Part shown: positions 44,460 to 52,874 of the stretch, one piece after another
How the letters are laid out: each line of letters begins with the position of its first letter
How positions within the stretch are numbered: position 1 is the stretch's first letter
Assembly: GCA_963717385.1 (NCBI GenBank)
Contig: CAVQWE010000008.1
Location: 22,640-86,639, forward strand
Direction of reading: 5' to 3'
Length of the DNA: 64,000 nucleotides
Source: Sva-07 sp963717385
Lineage (GTDB): Bacteria; Actinomycetota; Acidimicrobiia; Acidimicrobiales; Ilumatobacteraceae
Position numbers and translations under genes: made by a program
The notes under the pieces: generated by a model
What the model saw: only the letters and a program-made list of their open reading frames with translations
Told to the model about the DNA's origin: nothing
Databases searched by the model: none

Positions 44460-45466
44460 GAAGAACACGAGCGCCACGCGTCGACGTTCACGCGCACCCA
44501 GGTCGATGCTTTCTCGGTGGGATCCCCGACGACGACCCGGCTCGAGCGGTTCTCGGCGGCGACGATGCGCTCGCTGGTTTCCACGCCGCGCAGGATGCCG
44601 GTATGGCAGCGGTGAGCTTCGCCACGGTCGCCGACCTTCGCGTGCTCCAGCTCGTCGGGAGCCGATTCGCGGCTGCCAGAGAGTTCGGCCCTGGCGAGGC
44701 GTACGCCGACCATCAGCGCCAGCTCGAAGCGATCCGCGATCTCGCACGCCAGGCGGAGGCGACGATCGTGGCCGGCGCCGACGATGTGGTGCGTGCCCAC
44801 CGAGAAGGAACAACCAGCCTCCTGGTCACCTGCGAGGGCGCCGACTTCATCGAGGATGGCCCTGACGCGGACGCCTTCGAACGTGTGCACGAGGCGCACG
44901 CGGCAGGCGTCCGATCGATCACGATCGTCCACTACCGCCAGAACAGATACGGCGACCTCCAGACGGAGCCACCACTTCATCACGGGTTGTCGATGGCCGG
45001 CCGAGAACTCGTTGCAATCATGAACGATGTCGGCATGATCGTCGATCTGGCACATGCATCGTTCGAGACGACCAGGGCTGCGGTGGCGGTCTCACGCCAC
45101 CCAGTGATGATCTCGCACACCCATCTCACAGGGCCCCGCAGCGACCACCCCCGGCTGGTCACCGACGAACACGCTCGCGTCGTCAGCGATGCCGGCGGGC
45201 TGATCGGGGCCTGGCCGTCGGGTGTGGTGTCGGAGACACTCGACGACTTCATCGACGAAGTCGTCCGACTCGTCGACCTGGTCGGCGTCGAGCACGTGGC
45301 GATCGGCACCGACCTCGACGCCAACTTCCGTCCGGTGCTGACGCACTACGGGCAATTCGATGATCTCGACGACGGCCTCGGTGCCCGTGGGCTCAGCACC
45401 GACGACAGAGATCGCGTACTCGGCGGCAATGCCGTCGATCTCGTCCGCACCGTATGCGGGCAGTAA
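44456..45466 (+). CDS. membrane (renal) dipeptidase-like M19 metallopeptidase
   Basis: A 336-residue amidohydrolase-fold enzyme. The HxH metal pair is in RVDVHAHPG, the bridging acidic residue in LVTCEGADFIE, a His in ITIVHYRQNRYGD, and the further His in VMISHTHLTGPRSDHPR, with EHVAIGTDLDANF near the end. M19 enzymes cleave dipeptides including those with D-residues. The start overlaps the RidA-like stop, so the pair is co-translated; it may act on one amino-acid-derived substrate. Confidence 0.87.
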   Translation: MRRTRAPRVDVHAHPGRCFLGGIPDDDPARAVLGGDDALAGFHAAQDAGMAAVSFATVADLRVLQLVGSRFAAAREFGPGEAYADHQRQLEAIRDLARQAEATIVAGADDVVRAHREGTTSLLVTCEGADFIEDGPDADAFERVHEAHAAGVRSITIVHYRQNRYGDLQTEPPLHHGLSMAGRELVAIMNDVGMIVDLAHASFETTRAAVAVSRHPVMISHTHLTGPRSDHPRLVTDEHARVVSDAGGLIGAWPSGVVSETLDDFIDEVVRLVDLVGVEHVAIGTDLDANFRPVLTHYGQFDDLDDGLGARGLSTDDRDRVLGGNAVDLVRTVCGQ

Positions 45467-45487
45467 GCGGGGATTCCGCACCGGTTC

Positions 45488-46081
45488 GTGCAAGGATCGA
45501 TCCCCGTGTTGTTCCTGGTGCCGATCGCCTACCTCCTCGGCACGTTCCCCTCGGCGATCCTGATCGCACGTGCGAACGGCATCGACATCTCCACGTTCGG
45601 TTCCGGCAACCCTGGCGCGTCGAATGTCACCCGCGCGCTCGGTTGGCGAAAGGGCATGTGGGTGTACGTACTCGACGCCGGCAAGGGTGCACTCGCTGCC
45701 GGGTTGGGACTCGCCGTCGACGGGCTCCCGATGGCGTACTGGTGCGGCGCTGCGGCAATCGTCGGCCACATGTTCCCGGTGTTCCGCCACTTCAAGGGTG
45801 GCAAGGGTGTCGCCACCGGATCAGGCGTGCTGCTGATCGTGCAACCGATCCTGGCCCCACTGGCGGTCGGGCTCTGGTGGCTGGTGACCAAGCTGACCGG
45901 CAAGGCAGCGTTGGGATCGGTGATCGCCGTCGCGCTCGTGCCGATCGGCCTGATCGTGCAGGAGAGGCCGGCGTGGGAGTTCCTCGCCGTCGCCGGGCTG
46001 TGTGCGCTGATCCTCGTCAAACACGCAGGAAACATCGTGCGGTTGATTCGGCGGGAAGAACACTCACTCGGCCAGAATTGA
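45488..46081 (+). CDS. plsY: acyl-phosphate:glycerol-3-phosphate acyltransferase (PlsY)
   Basis: A 197-residue membrane enzyme making lysophosphatidic acid from acyl-phosphate. The three family motifs are visible: GSGNPGASNVTRALGWRKG, GHMFPVFRHFKGGKGVATGS and a late LVKHAGNIVRL. It has about five membrane helices. The start is GTG 45488; there is no clear ribosome binding site. It is followed 25 nt later by the OYE-type gene. Confidence 0.92.
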   Translation: MQGSIPVLFLVPIAYLLGTFPSAILIARANGIDISTFGSGNPGASNVTRALGWRKGMWVYVLDAGKGALAAGLGLAVDGLPMAYWCGAAAIVGHMFPVFRHFKGGKGVATGSGVLLIVQPILAPLAVGLWWLVTKLTGKAALGSVIAVALVPIGLIVQERPAWEFLAVAGLCALILVKHAGNIVRLIRREEHSLGQN

Positions 46082-46106
46082 TCGCTCCCGCCAGAATGGA
46101 CATCGC

Positions 46107-47996
46107 ATGCAGTTGTTGACGCCACTCACCCTCGGTTCGAGAACGGCTCCGAACCGGGTGCTCTTCGGCCCGCACGTCACGAACCTCGGCACCGACAGCC
46201 GGTCGATTCCCGCTCGCCATGTTGCGTACTACGAACGTCGAGCGATCGGCGGCTGTGGCACGATCGTCGTCGAGGGCGCCTCGGTGCACCCGTCCGATTG
46301 GCCGTACGAGCGCTCGCCGCTGGCCGAGCAGTGTGCCGACGGATGGGCTGCAATCGTCGCCGCATGCCGCCCACACGGATCCTTGGTGATCGCATCGCTC
46401 GACCATGCGGGCGGGCAAGGGTCGTCCGCTTACCACCAGGCACCGCTGTGGGCACCGTCGCGGGTGCCCGAGGTCAACTCCCGCGAGGTCCCGAAGTGGA
46501 TGGAAGCCGACGACATCGCAGCCGTCATCGACGGATTCGGTGCGGCCAGCAAGCTGGCCGTCGATGCCGACCTCGACGGCGTCGAGATCAACGCTGGACA
46601 GCACAGCCTCGTGCGTCAGTTCCTGTCCGGGCTGACCAACCAGCGTGACGACGAATGGGGCCAGGACCGGCTGCTGTTCGCCGTCCAGGTGATCGAGGCG
46701 GTACGCCGCGCAGCCGGCGATCGAATCGTCGGGCTTCGCTTGTCGTGCGACGAGTTGGCACCGTGGGCGGGCATCACGCCGGAGATGGCACCCGAGATCG
46801 CCGTGGCGTTGGTCGCTGCGGGCCTCGACTATCTCGTGGTCACGCGCGGTTCGATCTACACCGTCGAGAAGACCCGGCCCGACTTCCACGAGCCAACCGG
46901 CTTCAACATCGACGTGTGCCGCTCGGTGCGCGCCGCAGTGCAGGGCTCACATCCCGACGTACCGGTGATCCTGCAGGGTTCGATGGTCGAGATCGGCCAG
47001 GCCGAGTGGGCCCTCGGCGGCTACGACGACGATGCGCTGTGCGACGCCGTCGAGATGACCAGGGCGCAGATCGCCGATCCCGACCTCGTGAGCAAGCTGG
47101 CCGCCGACGAGGGCGATCGGATTCGGCCGTGTACTCGCTGCAATCAGACCTGCCAGGTGCGTGACGCTCGAAACCCGATCGTGACCTGCATCGGCGAACC
47201 GACCAGTGGGCGCGAGACCGAAGATCCCGACTGGTACGTCCCATCGCCGCACCCTCGCGACGTCGTGATCGTCGGCGCCGGACCCTCCGGGCTCGAAGCG
47301 GCCCGCGTCGCAGCCATCCGAGGTCACCACGTCACCGTGGTCGAGCGGGCCGACCAGATCGGCGGGGTCGCCGCAGTCGCCGGACCCAACGGGGCACTCG
47401 TCGACTGGTGGCAGCGTGAGCACGAACGCCTCGGTACCGACATCCGCCTTGCGACCAGCACGTGGGATGCCGACGATCACACCACGATCATCCAGGCCAC
47501 CGGCTCGCTCCCCGGAGTGAAGCCCTACGAGGTCGTCGAGGGTGCCGTCGTGCTCGACGTCGTCGAGGTGCGACGCGGCAACGTCGAGCTTCCCGTCGAC
47601 GGCACGGTCGTGCTGTTCGATCCGATCGGCGGACCGATCGCCGTAGCGCTCGCAGAAGAGCTCGGCGACCGCGCCGTGCTGATCACCCAGGACAACATCG
47701 CCGGCAACGAGCTCTCACGCACCGGTGATCTGGCCCCGTCGAACTCGCGTCTCGCGCAAGCTGGGGTCACGATCGAGCGACGCACGCTGCTGCGAACTGT
47801 TCGCTCGGGCGAGGTCGAGGTCGAGGACAAGTACACCGGTGAACGTCGAACGGTCGCCTGCGCAGCACTCGTCGACTGCGGCTTCCGGCTCCCCACTGAG
47901 CCGATCGACGGTGCCGTTCAGGTCGGCGACGCCGTGGCACCGCGGACCATCCTCGAAGCCGTCCTCGAAGCCCGCCGCGCCGCCCTCGCAATCTGA
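46107..47996 (+). CDS. OYE/2,4-dienoyl-CoA reductase-type oxidoreductase, mycofactocin-associated class
   Basis: A 629-residue flavoprotein. The N-terminal Old Yellow Enzyme barrel (about 1-340) opens TPLTLGSRTAPNRVLFGPHV, with AIVAACRPHGSLVIASLDHA and GQHSLVRQFLSGLTNQRDDE. The 4Fe-4S cysteines are in CTRCNQTCQVRDARNPIVTC, and the FAD/NAD(P) domain is at about 385 (VVIVGAGPSGLEAARVAAIR). The first 240 residues look like the FadH/OYE subfamily I recall as co-occurring with mycofactocin; that assignment is from memory. It may re-oxidise or reduce a mycofactocin-linked substrate. It ends at a 33-nt palindrome. Confidence 0.8.
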   Translation: MQLLTPLTLGSRTAPNRVLFGPHVTNLGTDSRSIPARHVAYYERRAIGGCGTIVVEGASVHPSDWPYERSPLAEQCADGWAAIVAACRPHGSLVIASLDHAGGQGSSAYHQAPLWAPSRVPEVNSREVPKWMEADDIAAVIDGFGAASKLAVDADLDGVEINAGQHSLVRQFLSGLTNQRDDEWGQDRLLFAVQVIEAVRRAAGDRIVGLRLSCDELAPWAGITPEMAPEIAVALVAAGLDYLVVTRGSIYTVEKTRPDFHEPTGFNIDVCRSVRAAVQGSHPDVPVILQGSMVEIGQAEWALGGYDDDALCDAVEMTRAQIADPDLVSKLAADEGDRIRPCTRCNQTCQVRDARNPIVTCIGEPTSGRETEDPDWYVPSPHPRDVVIVGAGPSGLEAARVAAIRGHHVTVVERADQIGGVAAVAGPNGALVDWWQREHERLGTDIRLATSTWDADDHTTIIQATGSLPGVKPYEVVEGAVVLDVVEVRRGNVELPVDGTVVLFDPIGGPIAVALAEELGDRAVLITQDNIAGNELSRTGDLAPSNSRLAQAGVTIERRTLLRTVRSGEVEVEDKYTGERRTVACAALVDCGFRLPTEPIDGAVQVGDAVAPRTILEAVLEARRAALAI

Positions 47997-48027
47997 TCAC
48001 GCCAGGGGTCAGACCCCAGGCGTGATC
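47995..48027. repeat. 33-nt dispersed palindrome, copy 2
   Basis: The arms GATCACGCC and GGCGTGATC enclose GGGGTC-A-GACCCC with one A/A mismatch on each side. It starts at the stop of the OYE gene and is the better-paired copy of the element at 22939-22971. Its place at a gene end suggests a terminator or mRNA-end hairpin, without a T-run. Confidence 0.65.
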
Positions 48028-48044
48028 GATGCGACACTGATCGG

Positions 48045-48822
48045 ATGGGCACGACCGATGCATTGTTCGACCTGACTGGACGCGTGGCCGTCGTGACCGG
48101 CGGGTCTCGCGGGCTGGGTCGCGAAATGGTGCTGGCCTTCGCCGAACGGGGAGCAGACGTCGTGATCGCCAGCCGCAAGCTCGACGCGTGCGAGGCGCTC
48201 GCCGACGGAGGTGAGCGAACTCGGCCATCGAGCGCTCCCGGTCGCCTATCACGCCGGCCGGTGGGATGACGCCGATCGTCTCCACGAAGCGGTGTACGCC
48301 GAGTTCGGACGTTGCGACGTCCTCGTGAACAACGCCGGGATGTCGCCGCTGTACCCGAGCGTCGACGCAGTCACCGAAGAGCTCTACGACAAAGTGATGA
48401 ACGTCAACCTGAAAGGGCCGTTCCGGCTCTCTGCGCTGGTCGGCACCCGGATGGCCGGACCCGACCACGGGGGCAGCAACGGCGGCTCGATCATCTTCGT
48501 CTCGTCGATCGCCTCGCATCGACCCAGCCCGAACGAGCTCGTCTACGGCGCCGCGAAGGCCGGGGTGAACAACCTCACCTACGGACTCTCGCGAACACTC
48601 GGGCCGAAGGTGCGGGTGAACTGCATTGCGCCGGGGCCGTTCCTCACCGACATCTCCAAGGCGTGGGACCTCGAAGCCTTCGAGCGCTCGGCGAAGATCG
48701 GCTTCTCCCTCGAACGTGGCGGCGAACCCCACGAGATCATCGGCACGGCGCTCTACCTGGCGAGCGATGCGTCGAGCTACACCACCGGCGTGGTGATCGA
48801 CGTCGACGGCGGCCCTCGCTGA
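48045..48822 (+). CDS. short-chain dehydrogenase/reductase, one frameshift
   Basis: A classical SDR of about 258 residues. It shows the cofactor motif VVTGGSRGLGREMVLAFAER, then near 48207 an extra G breaks the frame and the protein goes on with VSELGHRALPVAYHAGRWDD, VLVNNAGMSPL, the catalytic Ser region IIFVSSIASHRPS, and YGAAKAGVNN with the Tyr-x3-Lys pair. It ends TGVVIDVDGGPR. The substrate is unknown. It is followed by an acyl-CoA synthetase, so it may act in acyl or steroid side-chain metabolism. Confidence 0.82.
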
Positions 48823-48887
48823 ACCGAACCCGAGGCATCGACCGAACTGCGTGACCGCTGACACACCCGTCTCGCTACTGTGCCTCC

Positions 48888-50516
48888 ATGGAGATGCACT
48901 TCGCGACTGTCTGGGAATCGATCACCGACGCCGTTCCGGACGCACCAGCGATCACCCACGGCGACACCACGCGCACCTGGGCCGAGTACACCGACCGATC
49001 AGCTCGGATCGCGAGCGCGATCAGCGCCGCCGGGCTCGGACCGGACGCCAAGACAGCGCTGTACATGTACAACGGCAACGAGTATCTCGAGGCGCAGTAC
49101 GGCTGCATGAAGACCCGTGGCGTCCCGATCAACGTCAACTACCGCTACCTCGACGACGAGCTGTGGTACCTGCTCGACAACTCTGATTCCGAGGCGCTGT
49201 TCTTCCATTCGTCGCTCGGCGACCGGGTCGCCCGGGTGCTCGACCGGCTGCCCAACCTCAAGCTGCTGGTCGAGGTCGACGACGGCGAGGGCGTTGGGCA
49301 GGTCGACCGAGCCGTGGCGTACGACGATCTCATCGCGTCGAACGAGCCGATGCCGCGGATCGAACGTGCCGAAGACGACGTCTACATGCTGTACACCGGC
49401 GGCACCACCGGCATGCCCAAGGGCGTGATGTACGCAACGGGGGGCATGGCGAGCGGGCTCGATCGCGAGCGGCTTCCCGCTGCTCGGGGTGACTCCGCCC
49501 ACCGACGCCGCCGACGTCGCCGGCATCGTCAAGACCGCCATCGACGAAGGCCGCCAACTGATCTCGATCCCGTGCGCTCCGCTGATGCACGGAACCGGCT
49601 TGTGGATCGGCACCTTCATCCCGCATCTCGCCGGCGGACACGTGGTGACCCTCACCAACCGCAGCCTCGATCCGCACGAGGTGCTCGCCACGGCGGAACG
49701 CCACCGCGCGAACGCGATCACGATCGTCGGCGACAGCTTCGCCAAGCCGCTGATCCGCGCCCTCGACGAGGGCAAGGCCGGACGGCTCTCGATACGACAC
49801 GTCGTCGATCGCTGTGATCTCGTCGTCGGGCGTGATGTGGACCACCGAGGTGAAGGATCAACTGCTCGACCGAATCGAGCAGGCGATCCTCGTCGATGCG
49901 ATGGGCTCCACCGAGGGCACGATGGGCACGCAGGTGTCGATGAAGGGGATGACCGCCGACACGGCGAAGTTCACCCAGTCACCGACGACCAAGGTGTTCA
50001 CCGACGACGACCGCGAAGTGCAGCCGGGATCCGACGACATCGGCATGGTGGCTGCAGGCGGCAATGTCCCCCTCGGATACTTCAAGGACCCGGAGAAGTC
50101 CGCAGCGCACGTTCCGTGTGATCGATGGTGTTCGCTACTCGTTCCCCGGCGACTTCGCGAAGGTGGCCGACGACGGCTCGTTGATCCTGCTCGGTCGTGG
50201 CAGCCAGGTGATCAACACCGGTGGTGAAAAGGTCTTCCCCGAAGAGGTCGAAGAGGCCGTCAAGCGTGTCGACGGCGTCGTCGACTGCCTGGTCGTGGGC
50301 GTCGACAACGAGAAGTTCGGCCAGGCGGTCACTGCGGTGGTGTCACTCGCCGAAGGGGTCACGGTCGACTCGGCGAGCATCATCGCCTCGGTCAAGAACG
50401 ACTTGGCCGGGTTCAAGGCGCCCAAGTCGGTGATCTTCGTCGACCAGGTCCCCCGTGCTCCCAACGGCAAGGCCGACTACCGCACCGCCAAGGAACACGC
50501 CGACGCTGCCGGCTGA
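48888..50516 (+). CDS. acyl-CoA synthetase (AMP-binding), three frameshifts
   Basis: An ANL-superfamily adenylate-forming enzyme similar to actinobacterial FadD-type synthetases. The N-terminus runs to the P-loop DVYMLYTGGTTGMPKGVMYA. An extra G near 49461 breaks the frame before SGFPLLGVTPPTDAADVAGI and PCAPLMHGTGLWIGTF. An extra A near 49792 breaks it before VISSSGVMWTTEVKDQLLDR and AMGSTEGTMGTQ. An extra C near 50108 breaks it before DGVRYSFPGDFAKVADDGSL and GRGSQVINTGGEKVFPEEVE, ending with PNGKADYRTAK, the catalytic Lys. About 540 residues. All core motifs survive, so sequencing error is the simpler reading. TACTGT lies 6 nt before ATG. Confidence 0.82.
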
Positions 50517-50531
50517 CGCTTGCGGCCGACC

Positions 50532-50990
50532 TCAGGCGAGGTCGAACCACGGCGGTGACGCAAGGTCGGCATCGAACACTTCGCGATCCTCGGGGTCGGC
50601 GACCTCCACCGAACGCGCCGCGGCCAATTCGGCCTGCGCCTCGCTGTCACGACCCAGCAGCGCGAGCGACCGCGCTCTGGCCTCGTGCGCGTAGCCGAGA
50701 TCGAAGTCCCGGAGACCCGCTTCGGCGACCGACGCCGCACACTCGTCGGCATGGTGCAGCGCCAAATCGCCGTTCCCGAGTACCACATGACACCGCGAGA
50801 GCAGCCATGCAGCGCGCGCGGCGTTCTCGGCAGTCCGTCCCTCCGCTCTTGCCCAGTGGTACGAAGCGGCATAGGCACGGCTCAACAGCTCCGTGGCATC
50901 GGGATGCTCGCCGGCCAGCAGCTCCCAGACCGAATTGTTCGCGGCGATCGCAAGCGACCGGTGCAGCTCGGGCTGGTCAGCGGTCGCCAT
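50532..50990 (-). CDS. TPR-like helical protein of unknown function
   Basis: A 152-residue all-helical protein with Ala-rich repeats resembling tetratricopeptide units (ATELLSRAYAASYHWARAEG, CHVVLGNGDLALHHADECAA, LGYAHEARARSLALLGRDSE). It has no signal peptide or membrane segment. ATG 50990 is 3 nt after the stop of the dienelactone hydrolase gene, so the two are probably co-transcribed. No family is recognised beyond the repeat fold. Confidence 0.65.
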   Translation of the reverse strand: MATADQPELHRSLAIAANNSVWELLAGEHPDATELLSRAYAASYHWARAEGRTAENAARAAWLLSRCHVVLGNGDLALHHADECAASVAEAGLRDFDLGYAHEARARSLALLGRDSEAQAELAAARSVEVADPEDREVFDADLASPPWFDLA

Positions 50991-50993
50991 CGG

Positions 50994-51745
50994 TCAGCTC
51001 CGGAGCTTCTCGACGAAGAAGTCGAGGACGCGCACCACGCTGTCGTCGTCACGCTGTTCCGTGAGCACGGAATGATCGGACGCCTTGTTGCTCGGGAGTT
51101 CGACTGCGATGAAGGCATCGCCGAGCAGTTCTCGAAGCGAGGAGAAGCGATCACCGACGAGCTTGTCGCCCGTGAACCGCAACCCGAGCACCTGACAGCC
51201 ACCGCCGCCCGCTCGGCGATCGCCGCAGCATCGTCGGGAGAGAGATTCAGATCTGCGCCGCGTGCCTTGCCGATCGGAAGCGGCATCGACGGCTGCGACA
51301 GCACCGGCGCAAGCATGATGTCGTCGACCATCATCCCGAGGGCGAAGCCGCCGGAGAAGCACATCCCGACGGCGCCGACGCCGGGGCCACCCACCTCCTG
51401 ATGGAGGTTGCGGGCGAGCGCCCGCAACCAGGCGATGATCGGTGACGTCTGGTTCAGGGCGAACGAGGTGAACTCGCGAGCGACGCACACCTTGGCCATC
51501 TGCTGCACCGCATACGTGTTCGAGGGTTCCTTGCCCGGCGTCCCGACGAGCGAGGGCATGACCACGGTGAAGCCACGGTCGACCACCTCGTTGGCAAATC
51601 TTGTGACGAGTGGCGTGATGCCGGGAATCTCGTGGATCACGATCACGCCGGGACCCTCGCCGCGCCGGTAGGTCGGCCGGGTGATGCCGGCGGCGGTGAA
51701 CTCTCCGACCTCCCATCCGTCGAGAACGTCGGTCGATGTTGCTCA
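50994..51745 (-). CDS. dienelactone hydrolase family protein, two frameshifts
   Basis: An alpha/beta hydrolase of about 249 residues. ATG 51745 (MSNID) is followed, after removing one extra base near 51730, by DVLDGWEVGEFTAAGITRPT and VIVIHEIPGITPLVTRFANE. The nucleophile elbow is VGMCFSGGFALGMM, with Cys before Phe-Ser as in some DLH relatives; the Ser may be the nucleophile. Near 51215 a base is missing, and the tail continues VLGLRFTGDKLVGDRFSSLR (Asp) and NKASDHSVLTEQRDDD (His). The substrate is unknown. Confidence 0.75.
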
Positions 51746-51774
51746 TGGCTGGATCTTGCCAGATCTGGCGAGAC

Positions 51775-52812
51775 TCAGAGGCGCCGCATCGCGTCGAGCG
51801 CTGACTCCGCCAGGATTTCGGTGCCGACCTTGAACGCGTTGAGCTGTTCGTCACTGATGCGCTGATCGCCCATCGCGCCCTGCAGGTAACGGGCGTAGAC
51901 CCCCTCGGAGATCACGGCGAGCCGGAACGACCCGAACGCGATGTAGTAGTCGATCTCGGACAGGTCGCGACCGGTGCGAGTGGCATAGCGCTCGAGCAGT
52001 TCGGCGTAGGTCGGGAAACCGTCGATACCGGTCGGGTCGTTCGGTCGGCTCTGTGTCACACCGGGGTCGGCCCAATAGACGCCGACATAGCCGACGTCGG
52101 CGAGCGGATCGCCGAGCGTGCACAACTCCCAATCGAGTACCGCCGCGACCTTGCCGTGGGCCACGTCGGTGAGCACGTTGCCGAAGCGGTAGTCACCGTG
52201 GGCGATCGACACGCCCTGCTGGGTCGGAAAGCGCGCTGCGAGGCGACGAGCCACTTCTTCGACGGCCGGCAGTTCGCGGGTCTTCGAGCGCTCCCACTGG
52301 GTGCTCCAGCGCTTGACCTGGCGTTCGACGTAGCCCTCGCGTTTGGCGAGGTCGCCCAGGCCGACTTCGTCGACGTCGACCGCATGGAGGTCGGCGAGCA
52401 CATCGATGAGGTCGAGTCCGGCTGCCCGACGGTTCTCGACCGTCAGCAACGACCCTTTGTCGGCGCTGTCGAGCACGACACCGTCGACGAATCCCATGAC
52501 GTAGAACGGCGCCCCATTCACCGACTCGTCGACGCACAGGCCGAGCGCCGGCGGAACGGGAACCGACGACTTTCCGACGCCCGAGATGATCTTGTGTTCA
52601 CGGGCCATGTCGTGTGCGGTGGCGAGTACGGCCCCCGTTGGCGGGCGTCGGAGCACGTACTTCGTGCCATCAGCTCCGGTGACGGTGTAGGTCAGGTTCG
52701 AGCGGCCGCCGACGATCACGCCGAAGTCGAACGGGGCGGTTGCGCCAGCGATGTGCTCGACGAGCCATGCCGTCACTCGAGGAACGTCGATGCCGTGAAT
52801 CGTTTCGTGCAC
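51775..52812 (-). CDS. aminoglycoside-phosphotransferase-fold kinase-like protein
   Basis: About 345 residues of the APH/ACAD10-N family often found beside acyl-CoA metabolism genes. It shows GGRSNLTYTVTGADGTKYVL, KYVLRRPPTGAVL (ATP-binding Lys), the Brenner motif VSIAHGDYRFGNVLTD and the DFG-like VAAVLDWELCTLGDPLADVG. Despite the name it is not likely to act on drugs; relatives are proposed hydroxyacyl-CoA or lipid kinases. The start GTG 52812 (VHETIHGIDVP) is chosen; it lies 29 nt downstream of a palindrome on the minus strand. Confidence 0.83.
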   Translation of the reverse strand: MHETIHGIDVPRVTAWLVEHIAGATAPFDFGVIVGGRSNLTYTVTGADGTKYVLRRPPTGAVLATAHDMAREHKIISGVGKSSVPVPPALGLCVDESVNGAPFYVMGFVDGVVLDSADKGSLLTVENRRAAGLDLIDVLADLHAVDVDEVGLGDLAKREGYVERQVKRWSTQWERSKTRELPAVEEVARRLAARFPTQQGVSIAHGDYRFGNVLTDVAHGKVAAVLDWELCTLGDPLADVGYVGVYWADPGVTQSRPNDPTGIDGFPTYAELLERYATRTGRDLSEIDYYIAFGSFRLAVISEGVYARYLQGAMGDQRISDEQLNAFKVGTEILAESALDAMRRL

Positions 52813-52840
52813 GGTGTCCGACCGTAGCCGCGGCATCGAG

Positions 52841-52867
52841 TTCGACATGTGCCTGGCACATGTCGAA
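52841..52867. promoter_or_regulatory. 12-bp-arm palindrome between NlpC/P60 and APH-like genes
   Basis: TTCGACATGTGC and GCACATGTCGAA are exact inverted arms around CTG. On the minus strand it lies 7 nt after the NlpC/P60 stop and about 29 nt before the APH-like start. With no T-run after it, an operator is at least as likely as a terminator. Confidence 0.6.
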
Positions 52868-52874
52868 CGTGCGG

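Noticed and set aside
48045..48822. SDR considered as a mycofactocin-coupled SDR
   Set aside because: It lacks the characteristic start and inserts of that subfamily and reads as an ordinary classical SDR.
51775..52812. Antibiotic resistance (aminoglycoside phosphotransferase)
   Set aside because: Only the kinase fold is shared; sequence features and context fit the ACAD10-N-like group of lipid or acyl metabolism.
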